In this document: piece after piece, positions 1-5,517 of the stretch
How the letters are laid out: every line of letters starts with the position of its first letter
Position numbering within the stretch: the stretch's first letter is position 1
Origin: Bacillota bacterium
GTDB lineage: Bacteria; Bacillota; Clostridia; Acetivibrionales; DSM-1351
Reading direction: 5' to 3'
NCBI GenBank assembly: GCA_023436515.1
Contig: JAEZIV010000094.1
Location: forward strand, 1 to 7,053
DNA: 7,053 nt
Position numbers and translations under genes: made by a program
Notes under the pieces: generated by a model
Databases searched by the model: none
The model's input: the letters and a program-made list of their open reading frames with translations, nothing else
What the model was told of the DNA's origin: nothing

Positions 1-1
1 G

Positions 2-40
2 AATAGGGTTATGATTAAACTAAGAGACATAGCCAGGTAA
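2..40 (+). CDS. possible 3' end of an upstream gene (partial, uncertain)
   Basis: This is the only forward frame that stays open from the window edge; it ends at a TAA at 38-40, while the other two frames stop within the first 14 bases. It would encode 12 residues (NRVMIKLRDIAR). The main support is position: a hairpin terminator begins 12 bases after the stop, as expected at the end of a gene. Thirteen codons are too few to judge coding potential or name a product. The MIKLRDIAR part, which has its own ATG at 11, resembles the first residues of LacI-type regulators, but the stop follows at once, so the likeness is probably chance. Confidence 0.25.
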   Translation, partial: NRVMIKLRDIAR

Positions 41-52
41 AGAATAATAAAG

Positions 53-90
53 GGCAGACAGCATGCATTGTCTGCCTTTTGTTATTTTTT
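53..90 (+). terminator. rho-independent terminator of the upstream unit
   Basis: A perfect 8-bp stem (GGCAGACA at 53-60 pairing with TGTCTGCC at 69-76) closes an 8-base loop. It is followed by TTTT at 77-80 and a second T run at 85-90. An A-rich stretch precedes the stem, so it could also work weakly on the opposite strand. It separates whatever lies upstream from the hydrolase-exporter operon. Confidence 0.75.
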
Positions 91-146
91 GCTTCACCTC
101 ATTACCATAAAACCAAAATCAAAAATAAATATAGTCAGACATTATG

Positions 147-176
147 TTGCCTGAATAAGTAATATTATAGTAAAAT
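147..176 (+). promoter_or_regulatory. candidate promoter of the hydrolase-exporter operon
   Basis: TTGCCT at 147-152 matches the sigma-A -35 box at four of six positions. TAAAAT at 171-176 matches the -10 box at five of six, with an 18-base spacer. It sits between the upstream terminator and the first gene, where a promoter is needed. Transcription would begin near 183, giving a leader of about 40 bases. The region is so AT-rich that other pairings are possible, for example TTATGT at 142-147 with TATAGT at 166-171. An imperfect palindrome (135-154) overlaps the -35 box. Confidence 0.4.
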
Positions 177-208
177 TAACTATCTAAAACAAATATGTAA
201 TTAGAGAC

Positions 209-214
209 GGGGGG
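209..214 (+). promoter_or_regulatory. G-run ribosome binding site for the first hydrolase
   Basis: A run of six G lies 8 bases before the GTG at 223. It is a non-canonical Shine-Dalgarno site (no AGGAGG core) but pairs with the CCUCC end of 16S rRNA through G-C and G-U pairs. Together with the GTG start it may give moderate translation compared with the textbook site of the next gene. Confidence 0.5.
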
Positions 215-222
215 ATTGTTAA

Positions 223-1377
223 GTGATTAATTATGAAACACCTTATACACCTGAAGAAGTGGATTACGACGGCTCGCGTTTGGAGGTTCTCAATAAGCAC
301 TTTATTAAGATCATGGACGCAGGGGAAATTCAATCAGCTAATTACTGCATATCCAGGGACGGTAAGATATTCGCCAATACAGCATTAGGAAAGCTGTCCT
401 ACAAGGAGGATGACGACAGGCCGGTACAGCCTGATACAATTCAGAATATTGCTTCCATAACAAAATTGTTCTGTGCTACAGCTATATTCAAGCTTGTTGA
501 GGACGGAAAGCTGCGGTTGGATCAAGCTGTAGGGGATTTCATAGAAGAATTTAAAGCTCCCCCCTTTGATAAAATAAATATTGCCCATCTGCTTACCCAT
601 TCCTCCGGAATGATGGCAGACCCGGGTTGCTTTGAGAACAAGTATTTTGTGTCACCCTGGGATTTCATTGATAAAATGAAGGGTGATAATTGGATTGAAG
701 CCGCTCTTTCTGCAGGCATGAGAAAAAAGCCCGGCGAGGAATGGGCCTATTGCAGCTTTGGATTTGTTGTCTTAGGTGAAATTATATCCCGAGTTAGCGG
801 AATCTTTGCTGAGGATTATATTATTCAGAACATTTGCAAGCCCTGTGAAATGGAGGATACCTTCTTTAAATTAACACCTGAAACCGCAAAGCGACATGCG
901 GTAAGAAATGAGTGGATTGAAAAGGAGATAAATACCGTTTTATCAGGTAAAAAAGAAGATCACGGAATATGGGACAAAATGCCGGGAACCGGGGGAGAAA
1001 TGCATTCTACCGCCTATGACCTTGTGAAGTTCGGTACAATGCTGCTCAACAAGGGGACTTACAATGGGAGAAGGATATTAGGCAGAAAAACTGTAGAAAA
1101 AATGACCTCACAGCAAACACCAATATTAAAGGACTATACCTGGAATAGCGGAGGAGTGGACCGACCATATGCCTTGGGACCGGATATGAGAAATAACCTT
1201 GGTACGCTGTACTCAAAGGGTACCTTTTATCACGAGGGGGCAGGAGCCTGCAGCTTGATAGTTGATCCTGTGGAAAAGCTGGTTGCAGCGTGGTTTGTTC
1301 CATTTACAGCAGAAAATGTATGGCATACCCATGCACTTGTAAATGCTTCTTCAATAATCTGGTCGGGATTGAAATAA
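223..1377 (+). CDS. serine hydrolase, class C beta-lactamase / DD-peptidase fold (copy 1)
   Basis: The 384-residue protein belongs to the serine beta-lactamase-like superfamily (Pfam Beta-lactamase, PF00144), which includes class C beta-lactamases, DD-peptidases, D-amino acid amidases and EstB-type esterases. The nucleophile motif SxxK is Ser78-Ile-Thr-Lys81. The second motif is Tyr176-Cys-Ser178, where most relatives have Tyr-x-Asn. The third, KTG-like, motif is His337-Glu-Gly339. Conserved blocks AHLLTHSSG (121-129) and LVKFG (267-271) are typical of the family. There is no signal peptide or membrane segment, so it should be cytosolic, unlike most beta-lactamases and PBPs. The GTG start is supported by a ribosome binding site 8 bases upstream and by co-linearity with the next gene, whose protein begins the same way (MI...TP.TP). 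It is first in a probable operon with its own paralogue and an ABC exporter. The substrate cannot be told; esterase, amidase or D-peptidase are all possible, and the family link is much surer than any activity. Confidence 0.93.
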   Translation: MINYETPYTPEEVDYDGSRLEVLNKHFIKIMDAGEIQSANYCISRDGKIFANTALGKLSYKEDDDRPVQPDTIQNIASITKLFCATAIFKLVEDGKLRLDQAVGDFIEEFKAPPFDKINIAHLLTHSSGMMADPGCFENKYFVSPWDFIDKMKGDNWIEAALSAGMRKKPGEEWAYCSFGFVVLGEIISRVSGIFAEDYIIQNICKPCEMEDTFFKLTPETAKRHAVRNEWIEKEINTVLSGKKEDHGIWDKMPGTGGEMHSTAYDLVKFGTMLLNKGTYNGRRILGRKTVEKMTSQQTPILKDYTWNSGGVDRPYALGPDMRNNLGTLYSKGTFYHEGAGACSLIVDPVEKLVAAWFVPFTAENVWHTHALVNASSIIWSGLK

Positions 1378-1441
1378 GTTTTTTAGTATTTTAGATAAGA
1401 CAAATAACCAGTAACTTTTTATCAATATAGAGTAGTTGAAT

Positions 1442-1446
1442 GGAGG
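1442..1446 (+). promoter_or_regulatory. ribosome binding site fixing the start of the second hydrolase
   Basis: GGAGG lies 7 bases before the ATG at 1454. An in-frame TTG at 1436 lies just upstream of this site and would place the site inside the coding sequence, so the TTG is unlikely to be the start. Alignment with the first hydrolase also supports 1454. Confidence 0.85.
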
Positions 1447-1453
1447 TTTACGG

Positions 1454-2617
1454 ATGATTAGTGAAAAAACGCCGTTTACGCCTGCTGATGCAGGATATAA
1501 CAGTGAAAGACTTACAGTGCTGAATGATCACTTTCAAGCAATGTTTGAGAAAAAAGAAATACAAGGTGCAAGCTATTGTCTGGCCAGAGATGGTAAAATC
1601 TTTGCCAGCACAGCTGTGGGGAAATTCTCCTTCAGAGACACAGATGAACGGTTGTTAAAGCCTGATACTATTCACCGTATTTACTCTATAACAAAGCTAT
1701 TTTGCGCTGTGGCGATATTTCAATTGGTTGAAGACGGAGAGATGCGTCTGGATCAGCCGGTTGGTGATTTCATTGAGGAGTTCAAAGCACCACCCTTCAA
1801 TAAGATCAATGTTGCACATCTGCTGATGCACACCTCAGGCTTACATGCTGATTGGGGCTGCTTTGACAATAAGTATTACAAATCAGCCTGGGACTTTATT
1901 GAAGCTGCCAATAAAAAGAAAGACACCAACTGGATAGCTGCTGCCTTATCCTCCGGAGTTGCCGTTGAACCCGGAGTTGAGTGGAGGTATTGCAGCTTCG
2001 GATATATTATTCTTGGTGAAATAATAACCAGAGTCAGTGGAGTATTTGCACATGACTTTATTATGGAGAGGATAGTTAAGCCTTGTGAAATGTGGGATAC
2101 CAGCTTTGAACCAATACTTGAGAAGGCCGATCGCTGTGTTATAAGGAACGAGCACTATGAGAAGCATCTGGCTTCTCTGCTTAAGGGAGAGAAGAGGGAC
2201 AGGGGAATATGGGATAAAATACCCGCCACCTGGAATGGCTTATTATCAACAACCGGTGACCTTGTGAAATTCGGAAACATGCTGGTTCAAAACGGTACCT
2301 ATAACGGAAAGCGAGTAATTGGCAGAAAAGCTATAGAAAAAATGACTACTGTACATACTGCACCAAACATAAAGGATTTTTGCTGGAATTCCGGAGGTGT
2401 ATATCACAGATGTGGCTTAGGGCCTGATATGAAAAACAACCTGGCCAATTTATACAGTCTTGAAACCTATTATCATGAGGGATATGGCTCCTGCAGTTTG
2501 ACAATTGATCCAAAGGAAAGGCTTGTAGCTGTATGGTTTGTGCCCTTTGTTGAGGATACTTGGCTGGGGCATGGACTTCTTAATGTATCAGCCATAATGT
2601 GGTCGGGGTTGGAATAA
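1454..2617 (+). CDS. serine hydrolase, class C beta-lactamase / DD-peptidase fold (copy 2)
   Basis: This 387-residue protein is a tandem paralogue of the preceding gene, about 60 percent identical by eye along its whole length. The catalytic motifs are kept: Ser78-Ile-Thr-Lys81, Tyr179-Cys-Ser181 (Asn of the usual Tyr-x-Asn again replaced by Ser) and His341-Glu-Gly343. It differs by a short insertion of charged residues near 151-157 (AANKKKDTN) and in the stretch before the LST motif, where IPATWNGLLST replaces MPGTGGEMHST; this may reshape the substrate pocket. No signal peptide is seen, so a cytosolic location is likely. The ATG is chosen because GGAGG sits 7 bases upstream. The stop codon overlaps the next gene's ATG (TAATG), so it is translationally coupled to the exporter permease. 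The two copies may have different substrates or form a heteromer; both are inference. The reaction is unknown. Confidence 0.93.
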   Translation: MISEKTPFTPADAGYNSERLTVLNDHFQAMFEKKEIQGASYCLARDGKIFASTAVGKFSFRDTDERLLKPDTIHRIYSITKLFCAVAIFQLVEDGEMRLDQPVGDFIEEFKAPPFNKINVAHLLMHTSGLHADWGCFDNKYYKSAWDFIEAANKKKDTNWIAAALSSGVAVEPGVEWRYCSFGYIILGEIITRVSGVFAHDFIMERIVKPCEMWDTSFEPILEKADRCVIRNEHYEKHLASLLKGEKRDRGIWDKIPATWNGLLSTTGDLVKFGNMLVQNGTYNGKRVIGRKAIEKMTTVHTAPNIKDFCWNSGGVYHRCGLGPDMKNNLANLYSLETYYHEGYGSCSLTIDPKERLVAVWFVPFVEDTWLGHGLLNVSAIMWSGLE

Positions 2618-3435
2618 TGAATTATATAAAACATAAATTAGAGGTTATTAAAGCGGTTTCATTGGTCACATACAAGGAGTGGAGCGCCTACAGGACACAT
2701 TCCATGGTATCCATCTTTGTAGGACCTGTTTATTTTATTGTTCAGTATTTTATATGGAGTGCAGTGTATTCAGATAGTTCAAGCTTGAATGGTATGGAAC
2801 TGTCACAAATTCTGACCTACTTTGGTGTTACTGCCCTTATAGGCTACCTTACAATGGATTTTGCAGACTGGAACCTGCAAATGCTTGTGAGAACGGGAAA
2901 GTTTCTCACCTTTGCCTTAAGGCCCATACATCACAGATTTTTCGCCCTGTCGCAAAAGTTCGGTCACCGGGTCTTAGGCTTTTTATTTGAATTCATACCC
3001 TGCCTGTTTATTTTTGTATTTATTTTTAAGGTTAATATGCTTCCCGCATATCCGTTATGGACTTTGCTTTCCATTGCATTAGCCTTCTTAATGAATTTCT
3101 ATCTGAATTACATAATAGGACTGACTGCCTTCTGGCTAGTACAGTCAACCAGTATTCGAAGTGTATATCAATTGCTGCAGTCTATTTTTTCCGGGGGGCT
3201 CATACCTCTGGTTTTTTTTCCGGATATATTGCAAAAGCTGCTCTTTTTCTTGCCCTTCCAGTATGTTTCCTATGTGCCTACAATGGTATATACGGGCAAG
3301 TATTTTTTAGCCGGGATAACCATGAGTATTCCGCAAATAGTTGGAATACAGGCTATAGCTGTACTATTAACAGCCTTAGTAAGTGAAGTGGTATATAGAG
3401 CATCCATGAAAAGATTTACAGGGGTTGGAGCTTAG
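2617..3435 (+). CDS. ABC-2 type exporter permease, DUF990 family (first subunit)
   Basis: The 272-residue integral membrane protein has about six hydrophobic segments (roughly 30-51, 64-81, 118-138, 148-172, 187-205, 240-260), the usual layout of an ABC-2 permease half-transporter. The cytoplasmic stretch at 93-119, with TGKFLTFALRPIHHRF, matches the loop typical of the uncharacterised DUF990 / ABC2_membrane_6 permeases (COG4587 type), which always pair with a second permease and a COG4586-type ATPase; both follow here. The ATG overlaps the stop of the second hydrolase by one base. An in-frame GTG at 2599 would add six residues inside the previous gene and is less likely. The only ribosome binding sequence is a weak G-rich run in the preceding codons (GGGGTTGG, 2606-2613), so translation is probably coupled to the upstream gene. 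The cargo is unknown; some related systems are linked to lipid or antibiotic efflux, which cannot be tested here. Confidence 0.9.
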   Translation: MNYIKHKLEVIKAVSLVTYKEWSAYRTHSMVSIFVGPVYFIVQYFIWSAVYSDSSSLNGMELSQILTYFGVTALIGYLTMDFADWNLQMLVRTGKFLTFALRPIHHRFFALSQKFGHRVLGFLFEFIPCLFIFVFIFKVNMLPAYPLWTLLSIALAFLMNFYLNYIIGLTAFWLVQSTSIRSVYQLLQSIFSGGLIPLVFFPDILQKLLFFLPFQYVSYVPTMVYTGKYFLAGITMSIPQIVGIQAIAVLLTALVSEVVYRASMKRFTGVGA

Positions 3436-3448
3436 AAGCCAAGCCATT

Positions 3449-3453
3449 GGAGG
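3449..3453 (+). promoter_or_regulatory. ribosome binding site fixing the start of the second permease
   Basis: GGAGG lies 5 bases before the ATG at 3459. An in-frame TTG at 3447 overlaps this site, so it cannot be served by it; the ATG is the likely start. Confidence 0.8.
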
Positions 3454-3458
3454 TTAGA

Positions 3459-4244
3459 ATGAAGTCAAATACTATGGGTATCTTTAAGGAATGTATAAAA
3501 ATCTCGTTTTCATATGCTACTACGTATAGGTTCAATTTTATATTGAGCAGTATTATTATGTTGGTCAGCAATATATTGTTTCCTCTGGTTACCATTCTTA
3601 TATACGGCTCGGGAGCAAGCTTTCCCCAGTGGTCCTTTTATGAGGTGCTGCTAATACAGGCTGTGTTTACTCTATCAGCTGGAATAGCCAGCGCGTTATT
3701 TAATGGAGTTTTATGGGCAACCATGAGACATATAATAGACGGAAGTCTTGAGATAGTGCTTATCAAGCCTGTAGACTGCCTCTTTTTTCTGGTTGCCTCT
3801 ACCTTTGAGCTGGACAGTATAGGGCTCATTGCAGGAGGCGGAGTACTATTTGGTATTGCTGCCGCCAATGTGGGACATATATCATTACTTATGTGGCTGC
3901 AGTTTTTTGTTTTGTTCCTTGCCGGACTCTTAGTTATGATGGGAATCGCATTTATTATGGCAGCAACCTCCTTCAAATGGGTGGGGAATTCAAGGATACC
4001 CGAGATATTTGAGAGTATCAAGTCCTTCGGTAAATATCCTCAAAGTATTTTGAACAAGGTTATTGCGGGCCTTACTGCGTTTATAATCCCTGTTGCAATG
4101 GTAGGCTGCTTCCCGGCTTCTGCCTTATTGGGGAGGGCAAGTGTTTTTATGTATTTGGCGGTTATCCCTTGCATGCTGTTTGCTTTGCTGGGGATATTCC
4201 TGTATAGGCAAATGATTCATCTTTACGAAGGAGTTGGAGGTTAA
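3459..4244 (+). CDS. ABC-2 type exporter permease, DUF990 family (second subunit)
   Basis: The 261-residue membrane protein is the partner of the preceding permease. Hydrophobic segments lie near 27-49, 62-85, 105-135, 143-170, 201-217 and 228-248. Two stretches identify the COG3694-type branch of DUF990 permeases: GSLEIVLIKPVD (95-106) in the cytoplasmic loop, and FGKYPQSILNK (190-200) followed by the helix with IIPVAMVGCFPASALLG. The two permeases share little obvious sequence, so the channel should be a heterodimer with the ATPase bound on the cytoplasmic side. The ATG is chosen from the ribosome binding site at 3449-3453. The C-terminal codons (EGVGG) contain the likely ribosome binding site of the ATPase gene, which starts 9 bases after the stop; this suggests coupled translation of subunits. 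Substrate and direction beyond probable export are not shown by sequence. Confidence 0.9.
   Translation: MKSNTMGIFKECIKISFSYATTYRFNFILSSIIMLVSNILFPLVTILIYGSGASFPQWSFYEVLLIQAVFTLSAGIASALFNGVLWATMRHIIDGSLEIVLIKPVDCLFFLVASTFELDSIGLIAGGGVLFGIAAANVGHISLLMWLQFFVLFLAGLLVMMGIAFIMAATSFKWVGNSRIPEIFESIKSFGKYPQSILNKVIAGLTAFIIPVAMVGCFPASALLGRASVFMYLAVIPCMLFALLGIFLYRQMIHLYEGVGG
4236..4240 (+). promoter_or_regulatory. distant ribosome binding site of the ATPase gene
   Basis: GGAGG lies within the last codons of the second permease, 13 bases before the ATPase ATG at 4254; this is longer than the usual 5-9. No better site lies between. Ribosomes finishing the permease (stop at 4242-4244) would be placed to restart at once, so coupling may compensate for the spacing. 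Confidence 0.5.
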
Positions 4245-4253
4245 ATACCGGAT

Positions 4254-5246
4254 ATGAGCATAATTACTGTTAAAGGCCTTACAAAAACCTATGAAACCTA
4301 TAAAAGGGGAAGTACGTTTTCAGAAACTGTTAAGAGCTTTATAAAAAGAGAGAAGATAAAAATAGAGGCAGTTAAGGATATCTCCTTTTCGGTGGAGGAG
4401 GGAGAGATTACAGGTATTTTAGGCCCCAATGGAGCAGGCAAGTCAACTACAATTAAAATGCTTACAGGTGCATTGTTCCCCTCAAGTGGGGAAATAAATG
4501 TTATGGACTTCACTCCTCATAAGTCCAGGTCCTCCTATGTACATAATATTGGGGCTGTTTTTGGACAAAAATCACAGCTCATTTGGGATATCCCCCCAAT
4601 GGACAGCTTTAATATGAATAAGGCAATTTATTCGATTCCTGACAGTGAGTATAAGAAGACTCTGGATAATCTTACCTCACTATTTGAAGTAGAGGATATT
4701 GTTTCAAAGCCTACGAGAGTTCTGTCCTTAGGTGAACGTATGAAATGCGAATTCATTATGGCAATGCTTCATAGGCCAAGAATAGTATTTCTCGATGAGC
4801 CAACAATTGGTTTGGATGTTATTGCAAAGCAACGTATAAGGACCTTTATAAAGGAAATGAACTCTCAGGGAACTACCTTCATACTGACAACCCACGATCT
4901 GGAGGATGTTGAGCAGCTGGCCCAAAAGGTAATAATAATAAATCACGGTCAGAAGGTGTTTGATGATACTCTTCATAATCTTCAGATGGCGTTAGGGTCC
5001 AAAAAGATTATTAATCTTGTACTGACATCTCCAAAAACCAATTTGAAAATTGACGGTGCACAGGTTATAGACAAAAAGTCAGATTATGAATATGTCATAG
5101 AAGTGGATTTGGGCAACAATCCCATCAATACCTTTATCAGATATCTGACCGATATTTGTGAATTCTCGGATATCTCGATCAAGGAGCTTCCAATGGAAAA
5201 AATAATTACTCAGATTTATCAGGGACACGATGTTAACGCAGTTTAA
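4254..5246 (+). CDS. ABC exporter ATPase, COG4586 type
   Basis: The 330-residue nucleotide-binding subunit powers the two preceding permeases. Walker A is GPNGAGKST (57-65), the Q-loop Gln is 105 (FGQKSQL), the signature is LSLGE (157-161) in place of LSGGQ, Walker B is IVFLDEPT (177-184), the D-loop is GLD (186-188) and the switch His is 214 (LTTHD). All catalytic residues are present. An N-terminal insertion of charged residues before the first core strand (about 15-38, YKRG...KREK) and the GAVFGQKSQLIWDIPPMDSF stretch (100-119) are characteristic of the COG4586 ATPases that pair with DUF990 permeases. LSLGE is normal in that family, not a defect. Residues about 240-330 form a C-terminal domain of unknown role. 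The ATG gives the family-typical opening with the first strand VKGLTKTY. It is the last gene of the operon; a strong terminator begins 16 bases after its stop. The function as an exporter ATPase is well supported, the cargo is not known. Confidence 0.95.
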   Translation: MSIITVKGLTKTYETYKRGSTFSETVKSFIKREKIKIEAVKDISFSVEEGEITGILGPNGAGKSTTIKMLTGALFPSSGEINVMDFTPHKSRSSYVHNIGAVFGQKSQLIWDIPPMDSFNMNKAIYSIPDSEYKKTLDNLTSLFEVEDIVSKPTRVLSLGERMKCEFIMAMLHRPRIVFLDEPTIGLDVIAKQRIRTFIKEMNSQGTTFILTTHDLEDVEQLAQKVIIINHGQKVFDDTLHNLQMALGSKKIINLVLTSPKTNLKIDGAQVIDKKSDYEYVIEVDLGNNPINTFIRYLTDICEFSDISIKELPMEKIITQIYQGHDVNAV

Positions 5247-5262
5247 GCTTAAATTATCGACG

Positions 5263-5297
5263 TGGAGAAGGGACTATAATCCTTTCTTCATTTTTTT
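5263..5297 (+). terminator. rho-independent terminator of the operon
   Basis: An 11-bp stem with two G-U pairs (TGGAGAAGGGA at 5263-5273 with TCCTTTCTTCA at 5280-5290) closes a 6-base loop and is followed directly by seven T at 5291-5297. Its place 16 bases after the ATPase stop marks the end of the five-gene unit and separates it from the chitinase gene. Confidence 0.88.
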
Positions 5298-5338
5298 ATG
5301 TATGATTATATTATTTCTCAGATTGTAAATGGCCCTAT

Positions 5339-5357
5339 ATAGCTATGTTTAGCTAAA
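5339..5357 (+). promoter_or_regulatory. paired TAGCT palindromes, possible regulator site
   Basis: ATAGCTAT (5339-5346) and TTTAGCTAAA (5348-5357) are both perfect palindromes. Their shared TAGCT cores start exactly 10 bases apart, one helical turn, so a protein could contact both on the same face of the DNA. They lie about 90 bases before the -35 box of the chitinase promoter, a usual place for an activator. A further palindrome, GCTATAGC, occurs at 5412-5419. No known regulator is recognised from the sequence; short AT-rich palindromes also arise by chance. Confidence 0.3.
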
Positions 5358-5434
5358 TACATCAGAATACTCCAAGTAGAAAAATCCGGAAGCTCAGGTG
5401 CCCATATCCGTGCTATAGCTGACTTTACTGGCAA

Positions 5435-5447
5435 AACCTGATAGGTT
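5435..5447 (+). promoter_or_regulatory. inverted repeat over the chitinase -35 box
   Basis: AACCT and AGGTT (5435-5439 and 5443-5447) form a perfect inverted repeat around GAT. The right arm covers the first two bases of the TTGACA box, so a protein bound there would block RNA polymerase. It is short, and the reading as an operator is inference from position. Confidence 0.25.
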
Positions 5448-5474
5448 GACATAATACACGGGTGTTGTTAACAT
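5446..5474 (+). promoter_or_regulatory. extended -10 promoter of the chitinase gene
   Basis: A perfect TTGACA at 5446-5451 is followed after 17 bases by TAACAT at 5469-5474 (four of six to TATAAT). A TGT directly in front (5466-5468) makes it an extended -10 box. Transcription would begin near 5481, leaving a leader of under 40 bases, too short for a riboswitch. This is the best sigma-A promoter in the window. Confidence 0.7.
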
Positions 5475-5506
5475 AAAGCTAAAAATTAGGTAGACTTATA
5501 AAGGGT

Positions 5507-5512
5507 AGGTGG
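5507..5512 (+). promoter_or_regulatory. ribosome binding site fixing the chitinase start
   Basis: AGGTGG lies 5 bases before the ATG at 5518. An in-frame GTG at 5509 is inside this site and would add only three residues ahead of the signal peptide, so it is not the likely start. Confidence 0.7.
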
Positions 5513-5517
5513 CTAAT

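Noticed and set aside
1378..1453. Internal promoter or terminator between the two hydrolases
   Set aside because: The 76 bases are AT-rich but contain no stable hairpin with a T run and no convincing -35/-10 pair; read-through is the simpler view.
3057..3386. A 109-codon open + frame inside the first permease gene
   Set aside because: It overlaps a well-supported membrane protein in another frame and has no ribosome binding site or recognisable domain; it is a shadow frame.
3638..4021. A 127-codon open frame on the - strand inside the second permease gene
   Set aside because: It is antisense to a conserved permease and its composition (rich in Ser, Thr, Ile, Pro) is that of reversed membrane-protein codons; no family resemblance.
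5343..5441. Open + frame upstream of the chitinase, ending with residues such as VEKSGSSGAHIRAIADFTGKT-like sequence before a TGA
   Set aside because: It is about 32 codons long, has no start codon or ribosome binding site, and matches no family I recognise. An open stretch of this length is not unlikely by chance; it lies in the promoter region of the chitinase.
5363..5517. Possible riboswitch (c-di-GMP or other) in the chitinase leader
   Set aside because: The sequence does not show the conserved cores of the c-di-GMP I or II classes or other riboswitches I know, and the best promoter leaves a transcript leader under 40 bases.
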